Source: Methylomonas sp. (lineage in GTDB: Bacteria; Pseudomonadota; Gammaproteobacteria; Methylococcales; Methylomonadaceae). Taken from it: a stretch of DNA of 35,104 nt. The stretch lies in NCBI GenBank assembly GCA_002928965.1, contig PERU01000037.1, forward strand, positions 1-35,104, in the 5' to 3' direction. Positions 25,709 through 33,781 of this stretch are shown in pieces (position 1 is the stretch's first letter; the number at the start of each line of letters is the position of its first letter). The notes under the pieces were generated by a model. It worked only from the letters and a program-made list of their open reading frames with translations, did not search any database and was not told the origin of the DNA. Position numbers and translations under genes: made by a program.

Positions 25709-26203
25709 TTACAAATCCCGGTAGCGTCGCCAAATGATTTTAAATGTCTCGGTCAGGGTGACATCATCCTGATTTACCCGTGTTTCAATTTCAGGCACAT
25801 CAACCCAGCGGATTTCGTCTATTTCCTCAGGACAGGCTGTAAACGGACCATCATGCCGGCAGCGATAGACTTGAATAAATTCCATGCCTAAATCTGCTGT
25901 TGGTTCCAGTTTAAACAAGGGGGTTAAGGTAGCTGATATGCCCAATTCTTCTGCCAGTTCACGCGGAGCACAGGTATCGTAATTTTCACCATCATCGACA
26001 TGGCCAGCAGCTGATGTGTCCCATAAGCCTTTATTCAGGTCTTTTTTCATGGAACGCTTTTGCATGAGCAATTGTTGTTGGGCGTTAAACACCAGAATAT
26101 GTACCGCACGGTGACGTAATTTCAGGGCGTGGATTTCACTGCGCGGGCAACGATCGATGATCCGATCATGCTCGTCAACGACGGCAAGCAACTCGTTATG
26201 CAT
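25709..26203 (-). CDS. NUDIX hydrolase, YfcD/IPP-isomerase-like
   Basis: The 164-residue protein carries a perfect NUDIX box GX5EX7REUXEEXGU at residues 67-89 (GHVDDGENYDTCAPRELAEELGI shortened here to its fixed residues G67, E73, R81, E82, E85, E86, G88), which binds the metal for diphosphate hydrolysis. The N-terminal ELLAVVDEHDRII and LRHRAVHILVFN, and the later EIDEIRWVDVPEI, fit the YfcD group, related to isopentenyl-diphosphate isomerase but acting as a hydrolase of unknown substrate. The frame extends 53 codons further upstream, but that part is not family-like and overlaps the divergent tetR start. The ATG at 26203 is preferred, although its ribosome binding site is weak. Confidence 0.85.
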   Translation of the reverse strand: MHNELLAVVDEHDRIIDRCPRSEIHALKLRHRAVHILVFNAQQQLLMQKRSMKKDLNKGLWDTSAAGHVDDGENYDTCAPRELAEELGISATLTPLFKLEPTADLGMEFIQVYRCRHDGPFTACPEEIDEIRWVDVPEIETRVNQDDVTLTETFKIIWRRYRDL

Positions 26204-26272
26204 GGCAACTATCGATTCCAGAGACAAGGTCGTGTATGGTATCGCTTTTTGGCTGCACCTCGTAGGGCAAAT

Positions 26273-26860
26273 ATGGCTAGAAGAAGTGAACATACTCAAG
26301 AACAAATCCGGGAAATGGTGCTGCATGCTGCAGAAACCATTGTCATTGAAGACGGATTTCACGCCTTAACGGTACGCAAGATTGCCATGGATATTGGCTA
26401 TACCGTCGGCAGTATTTATATGGTGTTTGCCAATATGGATGACTTGATCATGCATATCAAAGCGCGCACATTGGATGAACTGGCCGAGCGGTTGCTGCAT
26501 GCCAAGGCCGACTCGGTTGAGCAGCATATCCAGGCCTTGGCCGATGCCTATCTGGCGTTTGCCCATCAACATTTCAATCGCTGGCGGATGATTTTCGATG
26601 CCCAGCATGATGCGCCGGTCCCTGAGTGGTATCAGCAAAAAATACAGCAGGTGTTTTTAATCGTGGAGGCAGCGTTTCGTAAATTATGTCCGGGTCAATC
26701 CGATGAGCAGGCCCGTTTGGCTGCCACCGCCTTGTGGAGCGGCGTACATGGTGTATGTGTGTTGTCGTTAAACGGCAGCCTGGGCAGAGTGGGTTCTGAA
26801 AATGCCCAGGTTACCGTCAACACCCTGGTGAAAAGTTTTATTCAGGGTTGGCGGGCCTAG
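26273..26860 (+). CDS. TetR/AcrR-family transcriptional regulator with WHG-type C-terminal domain
   Basis: The 195-residue protein has a TetR-type helix-turn-helix at about 12-58: IREMVLHAAETIVIEDGF, LTVRKIAMDIGYTVGSIYMVF. The ligand-binding half includes LWSGVHGVCVLSLNGSLG, which marks the WHG-type C-terminal domain. The ATG at 26273 with AGGG nearby is chosen; the frame continues upstream through the NUDIX gene but without family sequence. Its 3' end overlaps the convergent lplT gene by 23 bases. Position suggests it may regulate the aas-lplT operon or the divergent NUDIX gene; the ligand could be a fatty acid or lipid, which is only a guess. Confidence 0.88.
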   Translation: MARRSEHTQEQIREMVLHAAETIVIEDGFHALTVRKIAMDIGYTVGSIYMVFANMDDLIMHIKARTLDELAERLLHAKADSVEQHIQALADAYLAFAHQHFNRWRMIFDAQHDAPVPEWYQQKIQQVFLIVEAAFRKLCPGQSDEQARLAATALWSGVHGVCVLSLNGSLGRVGSENAQVTVNTLVKSFIQGWRA

Positions 26861-28016
26861 GCGTTTCCGTCTCCGGCAGACGCAACACCACCCAAAACGT
26901 TGCAGCCAACAACAATCCGCCCAGCGCCAGTAATGCGTAAACCGGGCCGACCTGCTGTGATGCGGCAAAGGTATAGGCTCCTACGGACAACAGCATGGCG
27001 GCATTCTGAAAGAAATTTTGCATCGCCACCGCGCCGCCACTGCCGATGCTTTGTTGGCCCAGTTCCTGTAAAGCCGCGTTAATGGGTACGATAAACATAC
27101 CGCCCGCGGTTCCCATCAGAAACAACACCATGCGTGCCGGCCACAAGGCATCTGTAAAACTCAAGCCCATGATCAATAAGGCCATCAGATACGCCGGAAT
27201 CCTGGCGCGGCGAAGATGTTCCAACGGAATCAAGCGCGGCACCAAAGCTGAACCGGCGATAATTCCCAGTGCTAAAAACAAGGTCAAATTGGCGATGTCG
27301 CTGGCATTATGTGACATCAGCACCAACGGCGCCCAGGCAATGATGATGACCCGCACACAGGCTGCGGCTGCCCAGAATAGCGATGCACCCAACACCGCGA
27401 ACCGCGAGCGTGGTGTGGATAAAAAACTGCGCACTTCCTGAAAAAACACCACAATTTTCGAGCCAGCCACTTCGGCACGGCTGATATTGACAGGTAAAAA
27501 CAGAGTCATGGCAGCGGAAATCAAAAACAAGCCTACTGTGCCTATCAGTGCCCAGGTGGTGGAATAATCCGCCACTTTGGCACCCACCACCATGCCGGCC
27601 AGGATAGCCAGAATGGTTGAACCTTCGATCCAACTATTGGCTTTCACCAAACCTCCGTGGCCAGCCAGTTCCGGCAAAATGCCGTATTTGGCTGGACTGT
27701 ATAAAGCCGCACCCACACCGACCAAGCAATAGGCAATCAGGGGTTCCACTTTCAACAGTAACAAGCCAGCTCCGGCAGCTTTGATCAAATTGGCAACGAT
27801 TAAAACCCTGGATTTAGCGTGATTGTCGGCTAAGGCGCCTACCCACGGCGCCAGTACCACAAAGGCCACCAAAAACACACTTTGCAAGGCAGGGATGTAC
27901 CAACTGGGTGGTTGAGCAGTCTGCATCACCAGGGCAATCACGGTAAACAGTATGGCATTGTCGGCAAAGGCAGACAGGAACTGAGCGATCAGCAGCGGAT
28001 AGATGTGTTTGCTCAT
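26838..28016 (-). CDS. lplT: Lysophospholipid transporter LplT (MFS)
   Basis: LplT flips 2-acyl lysophospholipids across the inner membrane to the cytoplasmic face for re-acylation by Aas. The 392-residue protein has about 12 membrane segments. It carries LplT landmarks: AQFLSAFADNAILF at the N-terminus, APWVGALADNHAKSRVL, YCLVGVGAALYSPAKYGILPEL, VKANSWIEGSTI, GASLFWAAAACVRV and FIVPINAALQELGQQSIGSG. It follows aas with an ATGA overlap, so it is co-translated. In E. coli the order is lplT then aas; here it is reversed. Its end overlaps the convergent tetR gene by 23 bases. Confidence 0.93.
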   Translation of the reverse strand: MSKHIYPLLIAQFLSAFADNAILFTVIALVMQTAQPPSWYIPALQSVFLVAFVVLAPWVGALADNHAKSRVLIVANLIKAAGAGLLLLKVEPLIAYCLVGVGAALYSPAKYGILPELAGHGGLVKANSWIEGSTILAILAGMVVGAKVADYSTTWALIGTVGLFLISAAMTLFLPVNISRAEVAGSKIVVFFQEVRSFLSTPRSRFAVLGASLFWAAAACVRVIIIAWAPLVLMSHNASDIANLTLFLALGIIAGSALVPRLIPLEHLRRARIPAYLMALLIMGLSFTDALWPARMVLFLMGTAGGMFIVPINAALQELGQQSIGSGGAVAMQNFFQNAAMLLSVGAYTFAASQQVGPVYALLALGGLLLAATFWVVLRLPETETPRPANPE

Positions 28017-30175
28017 GCTGATTCAACCTCGATATGTGTGAGTTGGGCTGCCAATTCGGTGGCTGAAATGAAGTCCGTCTTGCCGGTGGGTAGCACCGGG
28101 ATTTTATCGAGTACCAGCACTTTTTTCGGCAAGGTGATAGCAGCTACCCCCGGTGAAGCATCAGCTAATTGTTTTGGGGTTGCTTCGCGCTGGGTGGTCA
28201 ATAAGATTACTTGTTCGCCTTTTTTAGGATCTGGCAGGCTGACAGCAGCGTGCACAGCAGCCGGCCAAGCATGACTGGCCAATTGTTCTACGGCAGTTAG
28301 TGACACCATCTCGCCGCTGATTTTGGCAAAACGTTTGCTACGACCTTGAATGTGAATAAAACCGTCTTCGTCGACTTGCACAATATCGCCGGTGTCATAC
28401 CAGCCTTCGCCATAAATCGAGCAGGGTGGAACTAGTACGCCGGGGTTGTCAGACAACAAATAGCCTTTCATGATATTGGGACCAGCAACATGCAGTTTGC
28501 CTCCGGTTTCGATGCCGGGCACCGGCTCCAGTTTGTGCAGCATGTCGGGCATGAAGCGACCGACCGTGCCGGCTTTATAATCCATCGGCGTGTTGACAGC
28601 CGTTACCGGGGCGGTTTCGGTGGCGCCGTAGCCTTCCAAAATACGGATGCCGAATTTGTCCAGCCACATGGATCGAGTGCTTTCCTGGAGTTTCTCCGCC
28701 CCGGCCACCACATAACGCAAACTGTAAAAATCATACGGATGGGCTTTTTTGCCGTAGGCGGCCAGGAAGGTGTTGGTGCCGAACATGATGGTGGCGCCGA
28801 CTTCGTAAGCCATTTCCGGAATCACCGCAAAGTGCAGCGGCGAAGGATAAAAAAACGTGGTCATACCGTTCATCACCGGTAACAGTGTGCCGATGGTAAA
28901 ACCAAAGGAATGAAACATCGGCAGAAAATTCAGCACCACATCGGTAGGGTTGAAGTCGATACGGGATTTGACCTGCTGGTGATTGGCCAGCACGTTGGCG
29001 TGGGATAACACCACGCCTTTGGGCGCGCCTTCCGAGCCGGAAGTAAACAACACCACGGCGGCATCGTCACTGTCATAGCTGTGGCTTTTGTACCAGATGT
29101 CGGCGGTTTTAGCCTGAATCAAAGCGCTGATTTTATCGATGGGCGAGAGTGTCGCCGCCAAATCTTCCAGATACACCAGCTTGACATGCTCTGCCAGTTT
29201 GGCAGCTTCATCGCCAAGATTAGCCAGTTCGATAAATTTACGCGAGGTCAATACGGTATTGACCGTACCGGTTTTGCAAGCCGAGGCCATCCCCGCCGAA
29301 CCGATCGAGTAGTTCAACATAGCTGGCACTCGTCCGTAAATCTGCAGCCCCAGAATCGCGCAGAGGGTTTTGGTGGAGTTGGGTAACAGGATGCCGACGT
29401 TTTCACTGCGACTGGTCAGCGGGTTGACCAGCTTGCCAAGAATGATGCTGCGAGTGATCAGCGCATCATAACTGAGCGGTTTTCGCTCCAGATCTTCTGC
29501 CACCGTGTGACTGCCGCCATGGGTTTTGCGGGCTTGTAATAACGCCGAGAACAAAGTCTGCTGATAATGGCTGGTGGCAAATAGCATTTCGGTCATGATG
29601 TCGGCCAGGATATGTCCACTTTGTTTGCGTCTGGCTTTGCCAGTGAACTCACCGTGGGTATCAATGCGGGTCGGCGGCATGATATGGATGGTGATGGCCG
29701 GAAACCAGCGAATACGCACGATGTTTTTCAGTTTGGAGAAATGTGAGTATTCAGCGCCTTCGATACGAATCGGCAAAATCGTCGCTCCAGACTTGTCCGC
29801 TACCATGCCGGTGCCGTCATAAATCTTCATCATCGAACCGGTTACCGTGATGCGACCTTCCGGAAAAATCACGGTTTTGGTGTCGCTTTGCAGGTGATGG
29901 ATCAGTGCTTTTAAGGACAATGGATGGGTGGGGTCCATTGGAAACACTTTGGATAAGCGCAGAAAGGGTTTCAACCACCAGCGTTCGGATATCTGGGTGT
30001 TAATGGCAAAGGTGATGTCGTCTGGCAAGAACACACCGAGTAGTAACGGGTCCAGAAACGACAGGTGATTAGCGATAATCAACACGCGGTCCCCCGCTTG
30101 GTGATAATTTTCCAGGCCATTGACCTTGACCCGATATAGCAGCGTTAATAACCAGTGCAGAAATTTTTTTAACAT
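28013..30175 (-). CDS. aas: Bifunctional acyl-ACP synthetase / 2-acyl-GPE acyltransferase Aas
   Basis: Aas re-acylates lysophosphatidylethanolamine at the inner membrane using fatty acid activated on bound ACP. The N-terminal PlsC-type acyltransferase domain (about 1-200) has NHLSFLD (H37, D42) and VIFPEGR (102-108). The C-terminal adenylate-forming domain has TSGSEGAPKGVVLSH, the EGYGATETAPV segment, WYDTGDI and GRSKRFAKISGEMVSL. The 720-residue length matches E. coli Aas (719). The ATG at 30175 has a perfect AGGAGG six bases upstream; the longer frame starting at TTG 30196 would place that site inside the gene. First gene of the aas-lplT unit. Confidence 0.95.
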   Translation of the reverse strand: MLKKFLHWLLTLLYRVKVNGLENYHQAGDRVLIIANHLSFLDPLLLGVFLPDDITFAINTQISERWWLKPFLRLSKVFPMDPTHPLSLKALIHHLQSDTKTVIFPEGRITVTGSMMKIYDGTGMVADKSGATILPIRIEGAEYSHFSKLKNIVRIRWFPAITIHIMPPTRIDTHGEFTGKARRKQSGHILADIMTEMLFATSHYQQTLFSALLQARKTHGGSHTVAEDLERKPLSYDALITRSIILGKLVNPLTSRSENVGILLPNSTKTLCAILGLQIYGRVPAMLNYSIGSAGMASACKTGTVNTVLTSRKFIELANLGDEAAKLAEHVKLVYLEDLAATLSPIDKISALIQAKTADIWYKSHSYDSDDAAVVLFTSGSEGAPKGVVLSHANVLANHQQVKSRIDFNPTDVVLNFLPMFHSFGFTIGTLLPVMNGMTTFFYPSPLHFAVIPEMAYEVGATIMFGTNTFLAAYGKKAHPYDFYSLRYVVAGAEKLQESTRSMWLDKFGIRILEGYGATETAPVTAVNTPMDYKAGTVGRFMPDMLHKLEPVPGIETGGKLHVAGPNIMKGYLLSDNPGVLVPPCSIYGEGWYDTGDIVQVDEDGFIHIQGRSKRFAKISGEMVSLTAVEQLASHAWPAAVHAAVSLPDPKKGEQVILLTTQREATPKQLADASPGVAAITLPKKVLVLDKIPVLPTGKTDFISATELAAQLTHIEVESA

Positions 30176-30228
30176 AGTATGCCTCCTGGAGGGCAATCTT
30201 AGCAGAGGGATTGCGATTTGCAGGCGAT

Positions 30229-30258
30229 ACTATAAAACCATATTAAACATTGTTCAAT
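30229..30258 (-). promoter_or_regulatory. aas promoter with overlapping imperfect palindrome
   Basis: On the minus strand, TTGAAC (30252-30257) and TATAGT (30229-30234) are 17 bases apart. The -35 box lies in the imperfect palindrome ATTGAACA-A-TGTTTAAT (30242-30258, seven of eight arm positions match), a shape typical of TetR-family operators. The transcript start would be about 45 bases upstream of the aas ATG. Confidence 0.55.
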
Positions 30259-30398
30259 TAAAAGTTGTCAGCATTTGTTTGGTAAAACTTGGGAGCAGTC
30301 ATTTTGGAGTTTCTGGAAACAATAATACAGAGACACACAGCTGTGCTGTCTCTGCAATGATTAGCAAGACGTTATTAATCGGGCTCTTTAGTATCGCC

Positions 30399-30457
30399 GC
30401 TCCCGCAAAGAAGGCGGGAGCTCAGTGGCTATAGTGGATTCCCGACTTCGCGGGAAT
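30399..30457. repeat. Double-hairpin dispersed repeat
   Basis: GCTCCCGC-N7-GCGGGAGC (30399-30421) and ATTCCCG-N6-CGGGAAT (30438-30457) are perfect stems set 16 bases apart. The GGATTCCCG...CGGGAATGACG form is a widespread intergenic repeat in proteobacteria. It lies just downstream of the PEP-CTERM gene and may also end its transcript. Confidence 0.7.
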
Positions 30458-30506
30458 GACGAATACAGGAAACTAGGAGCCTGGTTAATAGATAACGACT
30501 TTGATT

Positions 30507-31577
30507 TTATGCACTTTTACGGCGTGAAATGCCAGCAAAGCCGATTAATGCGGAACCGAATAGCCAGACTGCACTGGGTACAGGCACTTCAGCGGGAAAT
30601 ACTACCGGACCATTCAGATTGGCGGCCACCATTTGCTGGCCGATCAGTCTGCCTACAAAATGCTCAACATTAGTAGGATCGTCCTGTAAATCGTCTTCGC
30701 AAGAACCAACATCCAGACAGGTGGCTTCATGATCAGGGTCATAGGTGCCGGTAAACGCAAAGAATTGATAGGTTCTTAATACCTGCTCGGCATCTGCCCC
30801 GGCGGCCTGTTCACCACTGTCCAGTTTGTTGTTGATTGCGTCAGGTTTGTCGGCACGGCGTTGCAGCAGTTTCCATTCCACTTCCACACCGTCTTGTTCA
30901 GCGTCAGCAATTTTATCCGGATTGTCGGCCATCAAATCATTTAGGTCAGCCATGTGCTCCAAATTTAATTCGGTTTTCATGACCTTTACCCAGACGGCAT
31001 CTGAAAATTTATTTCCGCCGTTTACCTCTGGCGCTTCCATCACAAATTGCACTTGAGGCGCTGCTGCCGGCTGGCCTGCGGGAACATCTGGTTGAACGAT
31101 ATTAACGGTCGGCGCCCCCATCAGATTGACCTGTGTTGCGCGGTTTCCGGCCTGATCCAGCCAGTAATAACGAGTAGCTGTGGGATTATTGTTAAGCGCC
31201 AAACCGAAATGTTCGCAGCCATCAATAGTGATGCACGAGTGGCCGCCAGTATCTAAAATGGATGTCGTATAAGGCGTGGTTGCATGCGCGCCGCCATCGT
31301 AATAACGCACTATAGTATTGGCACCTGATGCTTTTATTTCCCCAGTGCCGTAATGCCAGTTCTGGTAAGTGTAATAGCTGCCGTTGTAGTTTGGGATTGA
31401 TGACATATCCAACCCTTCCAGCTCAATTTCAAAGCCGTAATAGCTAGTGGTGCTGGAGTCATTGAATACATCGAAATTGGATAGCGAGCCATAAGTGGTG
31501 CTGGCGTTGGCTATACTGCCGCCAAAAGCTGCGCAACTTCCTAGTAAAACTGCAAAAAGAGGCTGTTTAATCTGCAT
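30507..31577 (-). CDS. PEP-CTERM-type exported protein of unknown function
   Basis: A 356-residue secreted protein. The signal peptide is MQIKQPLFAVLLGSCAAFGG followed by SIANA, with probable cleavage after residue 25. The C-terminal tail VPVPSAVWLFGSALIGFAG then ISRRKSA is a PEP-CTERM-type sorting signal: short motif, hydrophobic span, basic end. Such proteins are processed by an exosortase (EpsH family) and often accompany exopolysaccharide. The mature part (26-330) is rich in Tyr, Asn, Asp and Gly, with Cys pairs HSCITIDGC and TCLDVGSC that could form disulfides. I recognise no catalytic domain. It is divergent from a PhoP/PhoQ-like system, which may control it. No exosortase gene is in the window. 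Confidence 0.85.
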   Translation of the reverse strand: MQIKQPLFAVLLGSCAAFGGSIANASTTYGSLSNFDVFNDSSTTSYYGFEIELEGLDMSSIPNYNGSYYTYQNWHYGTGEIKASGANTIVRYYDGGAHATTPYTTSILDTGGHSCITIDGCEHFGLALNNNPTATRYYWLDQAGNRATQVNLMGAPTVNIVQPDVPAGQPAAAPQVQFVMEAPEVNGGNKFSDAVWVKVMKTELNLEHMADLNDLMADNPDKIADAEQDGVEVEWKLLQRRADKPDAINNKLDSGEQAAGADAEQVLRTYQFFAFTGTYDPDHEATCLDVGSCEDDLQDDPTNVEHFVGRLIGQQMVAANLNGPVVFPAEVPVPSAVWLFGSALIGFAGISRRKSA

Positions 31578-31632
31578 AATTGTGTCCTGTTATTCTGTTG
31601 TAAATATCCGCAGACTAGAATAAACACCATAG

Positions 31633-31673
31633 TTAAATTTAATCTGAATTCGATATTAAATTCACATTAAATT
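31633..31673. promoter_or_regulatory. Helically phased heptamer repeats, candidate response-regulator binding site
   Basis: TTAAATT occurs at 31633, 31656 and 31667, with a related CTGAATT at 31644, so four direct repeats are spaced 11, 12 and 11 bases. OmpR/PhoP-family regulators bind direct repeats one helical turn apart. The cluster sits about 60 bases from each of the two divergent start codons. Confidence 0.6.
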
Positions 31674-31731
31674 TACCCGTTTCCTCAATCAATCGAGTCA
31701 AATATCCTCACTGCTAATAATTGATACTGCC

Positions 31732-32406
31732 ATGCGTATATTACTTGTTGAAGATGATGCTGATTTATCCGCTTCGCTAAAGTCGGAGCTGGAGCGTATC
31801 GGCTTTGCAGTCGATGTGGCTCTGGACGGTGAGAGAGGCGAATATTTGGGGATGACTGAAACCTATACTCTGGTCATTCTGGATTTGGGGTTACCAGTAT
31901 TGCCGGGGTTAGCTGTACTGACTACATGGCGCCAGGCAGGTAATAACGTGCCAGTGATTGTGCTGACCGCCCGTGATGCCTGGTATGAAAAAGTTGATGG
32001 TTTTAAGGCCGGGGCTGATGATTATCTGGGTAAGCCTTTTCATATTGAGGAACTTGTGGCACGGATTCAGGCTTTGCTGAAACGATTTTATGGCCAGTCC
32101 ATAACGGAGCTAAGTTATCTGAATTTACGTTTGAGCGAAGAACAACAATGTATGTTTATAGATGATCAGCCGCCGCTGGTTTTGACCGCAGTGGAGTTTC
32201 GGTTGTTACGTTATTTGATGTTGCATCCCGGTCAGGTGTTAACTAAAACCCATCTGCTGGAACATATTTATGACATCGATCATGATCCAGACAGTAATGT
32301 CATTGAGGTATACATCAATCGGTTACGACAAAAAATCGGTAAACATTTGATCAGTACACGCCGTGGACAGGGGTATGTGTTTGGCGGTCAGGCAGAATGT
32401 CCCTGA
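31732..32406 (+). CDS. OmpR/PhoP-family response regulator
   Basis: The 224-residue protein has a receiver domain (1-118) with E7/D8/D9 in LLVEDDAD, phospho-acceptor D51 in LVILDLGLP, T79 in VLTAR and K101 in YLGKPF. It also has a winged-helix Trans_reg_C domain (about 125-220) with LTAVEFRLLRYLMLHPG, VIEVYINRLRQKI and STRRGQGYVF. The sequence is closest in style to PhoP/QseB regulators. It overlaps the histidine kinase gene by 10 bases. It is probably autoregulated through the phased repeats upstream and may also control the divergent PEP-CTERM gene; both are inferences. Confidence 0.93.
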   Translation: MRILLVEDDADLSASLKSELERIGFAVDVALDGERGEYLGMTETYTLVILDLGLPVLPGLAVLTTWRQAGNNVPVIVLTARDAWYEKVDGFKAGADDYLGKPFHIEELVARIQALLKRFYGQSITELSYLNLRLSEEQQCMFIDDQPPLVLTAVEFRLLRYLMLHPGQVLTKTHLLEHIYDIDHDPDSNVIEVYINRLRQKIGKHLISTRRGQGYVFGGQAECP

Positions 32407-33725
32407 GACGACGCCTCAATCGAGGTTTGATCATTATCCTGACGGTGGTGTTTACAGCCAATTGGTTGGCGGCTGACTGGGTGATTCGCGGTGTGGCTGA
32501 ACGGGAGATGCTGACGCGGTTGGTGCACGATGGTGACTCGTTGCTGGATAGTTTGCAGCTTGCCGAGGATGGGCAACTGAAGTTCGATATATCCCATGCC
32601 GGTTCGGTGTATGGACAAGCGTTTTCCGGACATTATTTTCTGATTCATCTGGATGGACGGGTACTGTATTCGCCGTCTTTGCAGGAAACCACTTTGCCCT
32701 TTCAGGCAGTTGACGGTTTGACCTCGTATCATTTTCATTTCCAGGAGGGCCCAAAACAACAACCCTTATTGATATTGAGTCGGGGGGTGGAGCGATTAGG
32801 GCATCACATCAGTATTAGCGTGGCAGAAGAGTTGACTGCGATTGATCATGACATATCCGGCGTGCGACTGGCTTATTCTATATTTTGTTTATTGGTGTTG
32901 ATGATTGCGATTGTGTTGCAAACCGTGGATGTAAAACGCAGTTTGAGTGGTTTTAAAGTGTTGCGTGAAGAACTGACAGCGATAGCCAGCGGCCAACAGC
33001 AACAGGTTGGCAGCACAGCAACAGTGCCCGCAGAAGTCAGGCCACTGGTCAAAGAGTTGAATCGATTGTTATTGCTGGTTGATCGACGTATGCATCAATC
33101 CCGCACGGCTTTGGGTAATGTTGCACATGCGCTGAAAACACCGTTGGCAATGCTGTATCGATTGGCTGAAAGTCCGGCGCTAACAGCGAATCCGGAGTTA
33201 ACAGTCCAAATACAACAGCAAAATCAGATCATTCATCAGCGTATAGAACGAGAATTAAAACGCGCGCGTATTTCCGGGACTTTTCAAGCGGGTGCTAATT
33301 TCAATCCCCAACAAGAACTAACGGCCCTGGTGCAATTGTTGCGCAATATCTATAGCGAAAAAACCTTGAATTTTCAGATACAGGCACCGGATCAACTGCT
33401 GTCTTGTGATAGGGAAGATATGTTGGAGTTGATGGGTAATTTGCTGGACAACGCCTGTAAATGGGCCGAGCAATGTATCGAAATTAACGTGAATTGTGAC
33501 AATGGGATTATGCTAAGTGTGGCTGATGATGGGCCGGGTTGTGCGCTGGCAGATATGCAACAACTGCTGAAACGAGGTGTCCGCCTTGACGAAAATATTC
33601 AAGGCCACGGATTAGGTTTGGCCATTGTGCAGGATATTGCCGAATTTTACGGGGGTGTTGTCTCGGTGCAGCAGTCCGAGTCTTTAGGAGGCTTGCAGGT
33701 TAAGGTTTATTTACCCAAAGTCTGA
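32397..33725 (+). CDS. PhoQ-like sensor histidine kinase
   Basis: A 442-residue membrane kinase. Membrane helix 1 is about 9-30. A periplasmic region of about 125 residues follows (31-155), then membrane helix 2 (about 156-176). A short HAMP-like linker precedes the dimerisation H box LGNVAHALKTPLAML with H244. The ATPase domain has the N box ELMGNLLDNACKWA, G1 VADDGPGCA and G2 GHGLGLAIV. The H box with ALKTPL is the PhoQ-like subtype. The periplasmic domain lacks an obvious acidic patch of PhoQ kind, so the signal is unknown. It is the partner of the regulator that it overlaps. Confidence 0.92.
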   Translation: MSLRRRLNRGLIIILTVVFTANWLAADWVIRGVAEREMLTRLVHDGDSLLDSLQLAEDGQLKFDISHAGSVYGQAFSGHYFLIHLDGRVLYSPSLQETTLPFQAVDGLTSYHFHFQEGPKQQPLLILSRGVERLGHHISISVAEELTAIDHDISGVRLAYSIFCLLVLMIAIVLQTVDVKRSLSGFKVLREELTAIASGQQQQVGSTATVPAEVRPLVKELNRLLLLVDRRMHQSRTALGNVAHALKTPLAMLYRLAESPALTANPELTVQIQQQNQIIHQRIERELKRARISGTFQAGANFNPQQELTALVQLLRNIYSEKTLNFQIQAPDQLLSCDREDMLELMGNLLDNACKWAEQCIEINVNCDNGIMLSVADDGPGCALADMQQLLKRGVRLDENIQGHGLGLAIVQDIAEFYGGVVSVQQSESLGGLQVKVYLPKV

Positions 33726-33733
33726 TCAGTAAA

Positions 33734-33772
33734 CATCCAGCCCCGCATATCATTGGTATGTGGGGCTGGATG
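33734..33772. terminator. Bidirectional terminator between convergent genes
   Basis: CATCCAGCCCC (33734-33744) pairs with GGGGCTGGATG (33762-33772), and the inner bases extend the stem with mismatches. It lies 9 bases after the kinase stop and 10 before the FccB stop, so it can serve both. T tracts are short on both sides. Confidence 0.7.
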
Positions 33773-33781
33773 GCACATGGT

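Larger units (their letters stand above)
30176..30506. other. 331-bp region between the PEP-CTERM gene and aas
   Basis: It holds the aas promoter at its left, two GC-rich repeat hairpins at 30399-30457, and 11 bases (CTAGGAGCCTG, 30473-30483) identical to the end of the MITE-like element at 10870. No gene is supported. Confidence 0.5.

Noticed and set aside
26129-26272. N-terminal extension of the TetR frame
   Set aside because: It is antisense to the NUDIX gene; family homology starts at the ATG at 26273.
26204-26362. 53-codon N-terminal extension of the NUDIX frame
   Set aside because: It is not NUDIX-like and overlaps the divergent tetR coding start.
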